This document shows, one piece after another, positions 16,469-24,139 of a DNA stretch of 26,172 bases. The DNA is from CAYNTS01 sp964400495 (GTDB taxonomy: Bacteria > Fidelibacterota > Marinisomatia > SCGC-AAA003-L08 > D37C17). The translations under genes and the position numbers were made by a program. Under the pieces are notes generated by a model, which was not told where the DNA came from, did no database searches, and saw only the letters and a program-made list of their open reading frames with translations. The stretch spans positions 1 to 26,172 of the forward strand of contig CAYNTS010000024.1 of assembly GCA_964400495.1 (NCBI GenBank), written 5' to 3'. Every line of letters begins with the position of its first letter. The stretch's first letter is position 1.

Positions 16469-17667
16469 TTTTTCAATAACCAGTTTTGAGGATTTAATTT
16501 TTTCTGATTTCCCCATACTTCAAAATGCAAGTACGATGTATTCGTTCCACCCACCTTTGCAATAGTTTTACCAGCCTGCACATATTCACTTTCTCTTACA
16601 GAAATATCATCTACATGTGCATACACAGTACTATAATTACCACCATGGTCAACGATAATGATATTTCCATACCCACGAATATATGTAATTGTACTTATTA
16701 CCCCATCAAGAACTGATATTATATGTGTACCTGCATTCGATTGAATATCAATTCCTGAATTTTCAGTCTCAGTGTTCAACGTTGGATTTTTTTGAATTCC
16801 AAATTTAGAAACAACTTTTCCTGTAACTGGCCAGGGCAATTTACCTTTCATCTTTGCAAAGTTTCCTGATGTCGCTAAATTCTGGATGGTTCTAATTCTC
16901 GCTAACTCTTCCTCACGTTTTTTAGATGCTTCTTTATCTGTGAATAGTTTATTTATCAATGACTCAATTTCAGCCATCATTTCTTTTTTCTGATTTACCT
17001 CTAATTCAAGTTTTGTCTTTTGGTCTTTAATTTTGTTTAGATACTTTTTCCGTGTACTTTTATCTTTCTCTAAATTAGAACTTTCAACTTCTTTCTCATT
17101 TTTAATTGTTTTCTTTTTGGATAATTCTGTTTCTAATTGTTTCTTTTCTCTTTCTAATTCATCAATAACTGATTCAATTTCATTTCGTAATTTTGTTTCG
17201 TAATCAACAAGGATATCTAAATATTTAATTTTATAAATCATTTCATTCCAATTGTCCGACATTACAACCGTTTGCAATGGTGATGGTCTCCCAGTTTTAT
17301 ATACATGTAACATTCGTTTTGTGAGTTGATATCGTAACTTTTGCAAATAAGTTTCTTTTTCATGTATTCCCTGTTCTGTGGAAAATATTTTATCTGCTAA
17401 ATATCGTTCTTCACGATTCAGAGAGTGTATAAGTTTTTCAGTAAGGGTTATTTTACCTTCGATATCAATTAAAATTTCCGTAGCAGATATTGCTTCTTTT
17501 GTTTTTGATATAATTTGTTTTTCAATTTTTGTAATATCATTCCGTAAATTTTTTAATTCTTTATTCTGTACATCAATATCCTTCTGAATATCAGTAGATG
17601 ATTTCTGTGCATTACAAATAGATAATAAAATAATAATTGAAAGAAGTAAACGGTAAAATTTTGCCAT
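16465..17667 (-). CDS. EnvC-like coiled-coil protein with degenerate LytM (M23) domain
   Basis: A 400-residue exported protein: signal peptide 1-20 (LLLSIIILLSICNAQ), long charged coiled coil about 22-255, then a C-terminal LytM/M23 fold (about 275-395). The fold motifs are present (SGIDIQSNAGTHI, GYGNIIIVDHGGNYSTVYAHV, YLHFEVW). However, the first zinc-ligand His of HxGxD is Asn303, and the first His of the HxH motif is Tyr379; Asp307, His351 and His381 remain. This loss, plus the coiled coil, resembles EnvC, which activates cell-wall amidases instead of cutting peptidoglycan itself. It lies three bases after porD and is ATGA-coupled to holB. An amidase-activator role in cell separation is inferred. 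Confidence 0.87.
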   Translation of the reverse strand: MAKFYRLLLSIIILLSICNAQKSSTDIQKDIDVQNKELKNLRNDITKIEKQIISKTKEAISATEILIDIEGKITLTEKLIHSLNREERYLADKIFSTEQGIHEKETYLQKLRYQLTKRMLHVYKTGRPSPLQTVVMSDNWNEMIYKIKYLDILVDYETKLRNEIESVIDELEREKKQLETELSKKKTIKNEKEVESSNLEKDKSTRKKYLNKIKDQKTKLELEVNQKKEMMAEIESLINKLFTDKEASKKREEELARIRTIQNLATSGNFAKMKGKLPWPVTGKVVSKFGIQKNPTLNTETENSGIDIQSNAGTHIISVLDGVISTITYIRGYGNIIIVDHGGNYSTVYAHVDDISVRESEYVQAGKTIAKVGGTNTSYLHFEVWGNQKKLNPQNWLLKK

Positions 17668-17670
17668 TAT

Positions 17671-18507
17671 TTATTTTAAATACTGTTTATAGATATCTGC
17701 ATTATCCTCATCAAATTTAATTAAAAATTGCAGGATATCTTTTCGGTCAATAAATGATAACATTTCAGAAATCTCATAAGAATATGCATTCAAAAATAAC
17801 ATTGAGTAACGTTCTTGACCAAAATCACTATCAACATTAACAAGACTAATATAAAATTCTTCAATGGCATTTTGAAGTGTAAGTTGATTCAATTCTTCAG
17901 CATTGAAAATATCTAGGGCTAAAAAGAAATAATATTTCATACTTCTTAAATGCAAATTTCTTCGAATTTTTCTAATTTTTTTCCACCTATCATCCCAACT
18001 TCTAGAAAAAGATGAATTCTTCCCTTCTGATGCAATTTCTTCTGCAGTTGAAAAATATTGCTCACCCCCCATATATTCATAGGTATCCAATTCATTAGCA
18101 ATGAACATGTATGCAAAATAATCTAAAAAAGATGCAATAGGATCAAAGGAAATTGAGAAAAACAAAGACTGACCATTTGAAAATGGAAACTCAATACCCT
18201 TCGTGAAATAATTTTGATCTACACCATTTGTAAGTAGAACCTGAGCATTAACAATATGATCTTTACCGTTATCTGTTATTGATTCAAATACAAAGTGGAT
18301 ATCAATCTCAATCCCTAAATCTTCTGTACCGGGTGCAAAAGGACTGGTCATTAAATAATTCTTTATTTCATCTGAAAAAGTGGTCAAAATGTACTTATCA
18401 TTCTCCCTCAATTGTTTCATGTCTAATTGCACATTAACATTTTCGAATTGAGAAAACAAAATTGAATTAGTTAAAATAATGAATAGTATGATTTGCATTT
18501 TAATCAT
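17671..18507 (-). CDS. porD: DUF4835 protein, type IX secretion component PorD-like
   Basis: A 278-residue exported protein with an N-terminal hydrophobic signal (IILFIILTNSILFSQ). The middle matches DUF4835/PorD: IEFPFSNGQSLFFSISFDPIASFLDYFAYMFIANELDTYEYMGGEQYFSTAEEI, given here as landmarks FPFSNGQ, FDPIASFLDYFAYM and MGGEQYF. In Bacteroidota, PorD is required for or associated with the T9SS. The presence of T9SS-sorted cargo genes directly upstream (18631-21739) fits this assignment. A 123-base gap with a terminator separates it from those genes, so it begins a new transcription unit that continues into the EnvC-like gene and holB. Similarity was recognised by eye, so subfamily is likely, not certain. 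Confidence 0.78.
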   Translation of the reverse strand: MIKMQIILFIILTNSILFSQFENVNVQLDMKQLRENDKYILTTFSDEIKNYLMTSPFAPGTEDLGIEIDIHFVFESITDNGKDHIVNAQVLLTNGVDQNYFTKGIEFPFSNGQSLFFSISFDPIASFLDYFAYMFIANELDTYEYMGGEQYFSTAEEIASEGKNSSFSRSWDDRWKKIRKIRRNLHLRSMKYYFFLALDIFNAEELNQLTLQNAIEEFYISLVNVDSDFGQERYSMLFLNAYSYEISEMLSFIDRKDILQFLIKFDEDNADIYKQYLK

Positions 18508-18580
18508 GGTTTAAATTTAATCTGTATTATCTTCTAACAAAAAATGTTATTTTATGTTTCCTTAAAGATTGAAACGACAA

Positions 18581-18608
18581 AAAAAGGGAGATAAACATCT
18601 CCCTTTTT
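18581..18608 (-). terminator. Strong intrinsic terminator
   Basis: A perfect 12-bp inverted repeat (AAAAAGGGAGAT and ATCTCCCTTTTT) with a 4-base loop. Read on the minus strand it ends in a run of seven T. It lies 23 bases after the stop of the selenoprotein-candidate gene at 18631 and ends the secreted-protein operon before porD. The symmetric A/T flanks could also let it work on the plus strand. Confidence 0.9.
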
Positions 18609-18627
18609 ATCAAATAATTAATTTAAC

Positions 18628-19481
18628 AACTTATTTCATCAAAATAGCTTTAGTGGTTTCAACTTGATTACCAGAAACAAGTCGAAGATAGTATACTCCT
18701 GACGGTAAATCTGATGCATTCCAAGTATAGGAATGTGAACCATTAGATTGGAAACCATCATAGATAATTGACATCTCTTGTCCCATTACATTATATGCAG
18801 ATAGTCGTACAAATCCATCAGATGGGATTGTAAATGAAACTTCTGTTGATGGGTTAAATGGATTTGGATACACACTTGATAGAGAGAAAGTATCTGGTCC
18901 ATTTTGATACACACCTGCTTCATCTGCTAATATTAATGCAAAAGCATCACCATTTTGAGATCCAATAGTTACTAATACATCTTCACTGCTAAGGTAACCT
19001 GCACCTTTTACAGTAAATTCTACTGTGTGACTATCAAATGCTTGGTTAAATATTGAATATGCAAGCATATGTGTAATACCCTCATGAATTGAAGATTCAA
19101 CTGAAATATGAGAATTATCTTTTAAATCAAAGTTATTTGAATAATCACCAAGTAGGGCAAATTCAACACCTGAAATATCTGAGTTAGATTCAATTGATAT
19201 TACCAAATCATCTCCAGCTTGTTGAAACGTTATATCTGCATTAAGGTCAGAAACTGCAACTTCACGTGCCATTCCAACTATTTGATTAATAATTTGGATA
19301 ACATCTAAAATATTAACAATACTATTATTGTCCATATCTGCATCTGATTTTTCACAGTCATTAAAATCTGGAGAATTTGCACCACCGGATAAAATCATGT
19401 TTACCACACTCACAATATCAAGAATGTTGAGAATAGTATCGTCATTTAAGTCACCACTCAAATTATGGCAATCGTCACAAA
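18628..19481. repeat. Identical 854-bp direct repeat, copy A
   Basis: By line-by-line comparison, bases 18628-19481 equal 20225-21078 without a mismatch (offset 1597). The repeat covers the 3' part of the selenoprotein-candidate gene: end of the TSP3 module, dockerin-like repeats, cohesin-like segment, sorting domain and stop codon. Identity stops within three bases after the stop codon and upstream in the codons for the CDDC segment. Confidence 0.95.
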
Positions 19482-20184
19482 CATCACCAATACCATCTGT
19501 ATCTTCATCTTCTTGCCCTGGATTGTAATCTTGAGGACAATTATCTTCATCGGTATTTAAGCCATCTCCGTCAAAATCTGGATTACCACACAATCCTTCT
19601 TCTTCACATTCATCATAAAGTTGTTGAATAAAATTATCGGTATTCCCACCTGAGCAACCATTTATTTGATAGCATTCGTTTGTATTAGAATTGCTGGTAT
19701 ATGTCCACGGTTTTACTCTAACACGCATATTATGATCTATTACAGCATAGGTTGGATAGGCATTCCATGAATCGTGTACCCAATTAAAAAATGTGCCTGG
19801 GTCGTCATCCAAAATTAACGGTGAACCAACTTGTCCTGCATCTCCCCATTGTTGACAGGTATATGGTTGACCAATATCTGCTAGTGCTACAAAAAATTGT
19901 ACGTTTTCATTATCTTGCCAGTGTTCTACATGTGAGTCCATCGAACTGATGTCCTGATAGCAAGGGTCTCACCATGTCGCTGCCATATCAATGAAAATGA
20001 TATGGTAATTACCACCATTTGTCGCACCATTTAAATCTGCTAAGTGAAATACATCGCTTTCGTAATCACCATAGCATACATCAAATTCGGCATTTTGATG
20101 GTTTTGGCTGATGATATCACCTACATCATAAGTCTGTGCAGAAAGACCACACACCAAAAATAAAATTAAAAACAGTTTTTTCAT
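18631..20184 (-). CDS. Candidate selenoprotein: secreted thioredoxin-fold T9SS cargo with in-frame TGA (Sec72)
   Basis: Read through one TGA (19971-19969), this is a 517-residue protein with AGGAG before its ATG. Order of parts: signal peptide 1-16; thioredoxin fold about 18-165 with active site W-U72-D-P-C75 and cis-Pro segment YPTYAVID near 143-150; thrombospondin-3 calcium repeats about 203-238 (DFDGDGLNTDEDNCP); two dockerin-like repeats about 244-303 (GDLNDDTILNILDIV, DADMDNNSIVNILDV); cohesin-like beta segment about 310-425; T9SS type A sorting domain 438-517 (VYPNPFNPST). The paralog at 20228-21739 has WCEPC at the same codons, and the reading frame stays open on both sides without indels. 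Without recoding this would be a pseudogene of 71 codons plus an internal start. Residues from about 238 on are identical to the paralog. Confidence 0.85.
19939..19971 (-). promoter_or_regulatory. UGA codon and candidate bacterial SECIS hairpin
   Basis: Read on the minus strand, UGA (19971-19969) is followed after 17 bases by CAUC-AGUUC-GAUG (19951-19939). This is a perfect 4-bp stem with a 5-base apical loop carrying G at its second position followed by U; the loop begins 21 bases after the UGA. Two G-A mismatches below the stem (tandem, GA/AG) and then AG/CU pairing (19955-19954 with 19936-19935) could extend it. Spacing, stem length and early G in the loop meet the general bacterial SECIS rules. 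The hairpin is small, so it could be fortuitous. SelB binding is not shown. Confidence 0.6.
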
Positions 20185-20224
20185 CCTATGCTCCTTTTTT
20201 TAAATAAGAGAAATGGCTCACCTA

Positions 20225-21078
20225 AACTTATTTCATCAAAATAGCTTTAGTGGTTTCAACTTGATTACCAGAAACAAGTCGAAGATAGTATACTCCTGAC
20301 GGTAAATCTGATGCATTCCAAGTATAGGAATGTGAACCATTAGATTGGAAACCATCATAGATAATTGACATCTCTTGTCCCATTACATTATATGCAGATA
20401 GTCGTACAAATCCATCAGATGGGATTGTAAATGAAACTTCTGTTGATGGGTTAAATGGATTTGGATACACACTTGATAGAGAGAAAGTATCTGGTCCATT
20501 TTGATACACACCTGCTTCATCTGCTAATATTAATGCAAAAGCATCACCATTTTGAGATCCAATAGTTACTAATACATCTTCACTGCTAAGGTAACCTGCA
20601 CCTTTTACAGTAAATTCTACTGTGTGACTATCAAATGCTTGGTTAAATATTGAATATGCAAGCATATGTGTAATACCCTCATGAATTGAAGATTCAACTG
20701 AAATATGAGAATTATCTTTTAAATCAAAGTTATTTGAATAATCACCAAGTAGGGCAAATTCAACACCTGAAATATCTGAGTTAGATTCAATTGATATTAC
20801 CAAATCATCTCCAGCTTGTTGAAACGTTATATCTGCATTAAGGTCAGAAACTGCAACTTCACGTGCCATTCCAACTATTTGATTAATAATTTGGATAACA
20901 TCTAAAATATTAACAATACTATTATTGTCCATATCTGCATCTGATTTTTCACAGTCATTAAAATCTGGAGAATTTGCACCACCGGATAAAATCATGTTTA
21001 CCACACTCACAATATCAAGAATGTTGAGAATAGTATCGTCATTTAAGTCACCACTCAAATTATGGCAATCGTCACAAA
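20225..21078. repeat. Identical 854-bp direct repeat, copy B
   Basis: This is the second copy of the repeat, at the 3' end of the Cys-type paralog (20228-21739). Flanking sequence diverges sharply on both sides: the thioredoxin parts are only moderately similar. That pattern points to gene conversion or module exchange more than to one recent whole-gene duplication. A long identical repeat is also an assembly risk, but unique sequence on each side supports two real copies. Confidence 0.95.
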
Positions 21079-21739
21079 TATCTCCAAAGCCATCTTCATC
21101 AGTATCAATTTGGTCAGTATTTGCATCATTAGGGCAATTGTCAACATCATTTTCAATGCCATCATTATCCATATCAACGTTATTACATAACCCTGCCTCA
21201 TCACAATCGTCAATCATATCTTGTATTTTTAGATTAGCAATATATGTTCCAACATTATTGGTTTTATAGTACACAGTCATAGTATGATCAATAAAGGCAT
21301 TACTTGGGAAAGCAGATTGTGATTCAAACCAATTAAAAATTGTATAACCACTACCATCATCTAAAATAATTGGGATTCCAACTGTACCTGCATTACCCCA
21401 TTGGTTACATGAATATGGCTGACCAATATCATCTAAAACAGTTACCATTGCAACATTTTCATCATCTTCCCATTGAGCAGTTATGTTATCAACAATAGGA
21501 ATTGCATCATAACATGGTTCACACCAACTTGCTGATAATTCGACCCATGTTACTTTATAGTTACCACCATTTAGTGCTCCATTGAAATCTGCAAAAGCTG
21601 CTTCATTACCACCTTCATAGTTTCCATAGCACACATCAAAACTCATATTTTGGTGATTTTCGGACATTGTATTACCCACATTGTAAGTAGATGCAAAAAC
21701 TATTGTTAATGTTAATAAACTTGTTAAAATATATTTCAT
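20228..21739 (-). CDS. Secreted thioredoxin-fold T9SS cargo, Cys paralog
   Basis: A 503-residue protein with GGAG before the ATG at 21739. Signal peptide 1-17; thioredoxin/TlpA-like fold about 18-165 with SWCEPCYD (Cys73, Cys76) and cis-Pro segment FPSNAFID; TSP3-type calcium repeats (DMDNDGIENDVDNCP); dockerin-like repeats, cohesin-like segment and C-terminal sorting domain identical to the downstream paralog. Predicted route: Sec export to the periplasm, then T9SS across the outer membrane, with surface attachment or release. It is a probable thiol-disulfide oxidoreductase or peroxidase-like enzyme; substrate unknown. Only 43 bases with no terminator separate it from the Sec-type gene, so the two are probably cotranscribed. 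The 111 bases upstream contain no promoter I can name with confidence. Confidence 0.9.
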   Translation of the reverse strand: MKYILTSLLTLTIVFASTYNVGNTMSENHQNMSFDVCYGNYEGGNEAAFADFNGALNGGNYKVTWVELSASWCEPCYDAIPIVDNITAQWEDDENVAMVTVLDDIGQPYSCNQWGNAGTVGIPIILDDGSGYTIFNWFESQSAFPSNAFIDHTMTVYYKTNNVGTYIANLKIQDMIDDCDEAGLCNNVDMDNDGIENDVDNCPNDANTDQIDTDEDGFGDICDDCHNLSGDLNDDTILNILDIVSVVNMILSGGANSPDFNDCEKSDADMDNNSIVNILDVIQIINQIVGMAREVAVSDLNADITFQQAGDDLVISIESNSDISGVEFALLGDYSNNFDLKDNSHISVESSIHEGITHMLAYSIFNQAFDSHTVEFTVKGAGYLSSEDVLVTIGSQNGDAFALILADEAGVYQNGPDTFSLSSVYPNPFNPSTEVSFTIPSDGFVRLSAYNVMGQEMSIIYDGFQSNGSHSYTWNASDLPSGVYYLRLVSGNQVETTKAILMK

Positions 21740-21850
21740 TCGTCGCTCCGTTTTATTTATTAGTAATGTAATAGTAAAGTAATATCTTCAAATTCGGAAA
21801 TGAATTTACTACTTTTCACCTTCATTAAGTTATTTCAATTTGTAACAATG

Positions 21851-24139
21851 TTAAAAAATATTTCTGTAGGTTACTTTGAAGCCATCTTCAAACCCTGGTT
21901 GATCTGAACATACTCCATTTGCACATACTCTTCCACCCTTTTGCGAACCATAGAAAATGGATAGAGAGCTTGCATCATTTACAAAATATGTTAAATCAAC
22001 CCCCAACCACTTGTCAGAGTAATTAGTTATTGCATTTATTCCTAAGTTATTTACTTCTTTTATTTCTCTATCATCAAAATAAGTAATAGACCATTTGCCC
22101 AAATGATTGTAGGATAGACTTAAATAATTATTAATATATTCAGTTGTGGTTGACCCTTCATTGTTAAATGTCCCATTAATGAAATTTTCAAGATTTATTT
22201 TTTCATCTTTTTTCCATTGACCTTCTAAATACAATGTTAAAGAACTTCCTCCACCTAAATTATAAGCAAATTGGGTAGGAATTGTAAGTGCTGACCTTTT
22301 AGAATATGAAATTTCATTAATCAATGAATCTATTCTATTATCCGAAATAATTTCATTTATAAATTCGGGTAAATAATTCAAATCATCATTATAATTTTCA
22401 ACCAAAACATTCATTGAATCAGTAAAAGTAATATCGTAATTATCAAAAAATATAGTATCTGAATATTCGTCTGCATCATTAAAATCGCTACAATCATACT
22501 CACCACAATAATCCCAATCAAATGCTAAAATATTTCCACTATTTAATTCAGCAATTTCAGTTGAATCAGTATTAAAATTTATCAATCTAATATCTTCCCA
22601 GTTTTCTGACCATTGATTTAATTGATTATTAAAATAATCTTCGATAAATATACTAGTATTGTCATAGTCTAACGCTAAATTATTACTGTCAAAATAAAAT
22701 TCATTTTCAAACGGATGATATTTAATTATCTCATTGAGATGGTCTAATCCAATTTTATAATATAATTTATTATTATAAGTATAACCATTTAACTCGAAAT
22801 AAATTTGTTTATATGGGAATAATGAAAAAACTTCATCTATTTCAGAAAATATCATAATATCTTTAATCTCAGGAGTATCATAATAATCATACTCATAGTT
22901 TACATTATAATTAATGCTATTTTCAAAATAATCCATAAAATCTTCATTCGGATTATTAATATCTAAATCGTAATAAGAATCATCTAAATTGAATTCATTA
23001 AATGTAAAATTATTGTTAATAATTATTTTTCTTCCCTTTTGTCTATATGATAAACTAAAATTTGTCAATAAATTAAGGGAGCTGTTGATAGGTATGTTTA
23101 ATTCTAATTGATGTCCTACTTCTTCATTAAAATTAACAGTATGTTGATTTCTTGCTACTAGTATCGACGTTGTTTCCATCATTACAATGGGGGGCATTGA
23201 AAATGTTAAAATATCATCTGGGATGTTATAATTTTTATATTCATACGTAATGAATAAATTATCGAAGCTTACCCCAATAGAACCATATAAACGAGAACCA
23301 GTTTGTTTATCATCATTTAGTAACGCAAAATAACTCTTCCACTCCTTTTCAAAATAAACATCTACAATTCCAAAAGAATTTCCATATCCCAATACATTAC
23401 TTGTTGAACTCGTTGTACCTGTTGGAATTGCACCATCAATATTTTCTACTCTTTCTCCATAGTTAAATTGAAATTCATTTTCTCGACTTGTTTCTTCAAC
23501 ATTATATCTAAACATTGTTGAAGAATCTATTAAAGATGATTCATTTTTAAATAAATAAAACAACTCTCCTTTATCATTTGAAAGATAATAATTGAAACCA
23601 ATTGCAGATATTTTAGAATCAATTAACATATCTGGTTCTACTATTACTGGATTAGATCTAAGTGAGATATTTCTTTCTCCTCCCACAAAAAATACTTGTA
23701 AAGAGTTTAGATCGATTCCTAATTCTACCCCGTAAATACCATTATCAAAATCTGCATTTCTATCTTTGTAGGTATTTAGGCCTAAGCCATAACCATAAAT
23801 CGTATGAATACTGCCTAATTTTAAGTAAGCTTCATCTTCAATATATTCAAGAAAAGCATTAGTAAGTGTATTATTTAAAGATTTTCTCTCAATACCCATT
23901 AACGGTGAATCTGAATATTGAAGTTGAAAAAACATAAATAGATTGTTTGTTAAACCAATATTAGCATCAAAATAATGTTCATTGAATTTAATTTCATCAA
24001 ATTTATTTCCATTATTTGTTACAGAAACCCCATCTCCGTATTTCATTTCATACGAAATATTAATATCTGCTTGTGCAAACAAGAATGAAATACACATTAA
24101 GCTAAACAAAAATCTATTTTTCAACAGGTATTTCCTCAT
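21851..24139 (-). CDS. Large outer-membrane beta-barrel-like protein (DUF6029-like)
   Basis: A 762-residue exported protein. Its signal peptide (about 1-23, basic MRKYLLKNRFLF then a hydrophobic stretch ending FAQA) supports the ATG at 24139 despite a 26-base overlap with the TlpA-like gene. The N-terminal 300 residues alternate amphipathic strands with turns (GDGVSVTNNGNKFDEIKFNEHYFDANIGL; given as landmarks GDGVSV, YFDANIGL, LKLGSIHTIYGYGLGLN), like DUF6029 proteins of Bacteroidota. The last residues end in Phe, a usual barrel end. A stretch of about 375-600 is rich in Asn, Asp and Tyr and looks less barrel-like, making the protein longer than typical DUF6029 members as I recall them. Coupling to a TlpA-like gene suggests a redox- or cargo-linked surface function. 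Function unknown. Confidence 0.72.
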   Translation of the reverse strand: MRKYLLKNRFLFSLMCISFLFAQADINISYEMKYGDGVSVTNNGNKFDEIKFNEHYFDANIGLTNNLFMFFQLQYSDSPLMGIERKSLNNTLTNAFLEYIEDEAYLKLGSIHTIYGYGLGLNTYKDRNADFDNGIYGVELGIDLNSLQVFFVGGERNISLRSNPVIVEPDMLIDSKISAIGFNYYLSNDKGELFYLFKNESSLIDSSTMFRYNVEETSRENEFQFNYGERVENIDGAIPTGTTSSTSNVLGYGNSFGIVDVYFEKEWKSYFALLNDDKQTGSRLYGSIGVSFDNLFITYEYKNYNIPDDILTFSMPPIVMMETTSILVARNQHTVNFNEEVGHQLELNIPINSSLNLLTNFSLSYRQKGRKIIINNNFTFNEFNLDDSYYDLDINNPNEDFMDYFENSINYNVNYEYDYYDTPEIKDIMIFSEIDEVFSLFPYKQIYFELNGYTYNNKLYYKIGLDHLNEIIKYHPFENEFYFDSNNLALDYDNTSIFIEDYFNNQLNQWSENWEDIRLINFNTDSTEIAELNSGNILAFDWDYCGEYDCSDFNDADEYSDTIFFDNYDITFTDSMNVLVENYNDDLNYLPEFINEIISDNRIDSLINEISYSKRSALTIPTQFAYNLGGGSSLTLYLEGQWKKDEKINLENFINGTFNNEGSTTTEYINNYLSLSYNHLGKWSITYFDDREIKEVNNLGINAITNYSDKWLGVDLTYFVNDASSLSIFYGSQKGGRVCANGVCSDQPGFEDGFKVTYRNIF

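Noticed and set aside
16469..16516. Longer holB start at 16516
   Set aside because: It overlaps the LytM-like gene by 52 bases and adds a non-homologous basic leader; the ATGA overlap at 16468 is the natural start.
19942..20184. Two separate genes (71-residue fragment and 436-residue protein starting at an internal ATG at 19941), or a pseudogene
   Set aside because: The internal ATG lacks a signal peptide and would cut a thioredoxin domain in half, in a protein with secretion-only modules. The interruption is a single TGA at the catalytic Cys position with no other damage, better explained by selenocysteine.
18631..20184. Reassigned genetic code (TGA as Gly or Trp)
   Set aside because: TGA serves as a normal stop in fur, the YhaM-like gene, the LytM-like gene and others, Trp is encoded by TGG throughout, and only one internal TGA is seen.
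19328..21269. Open frames on the plus strand opposite the dockerin regions (66 and 114 residues)
   Set aside because: They are antisense shadows of the repeated module, share the same bases as the identical repeat and show no ribosome site or domain.
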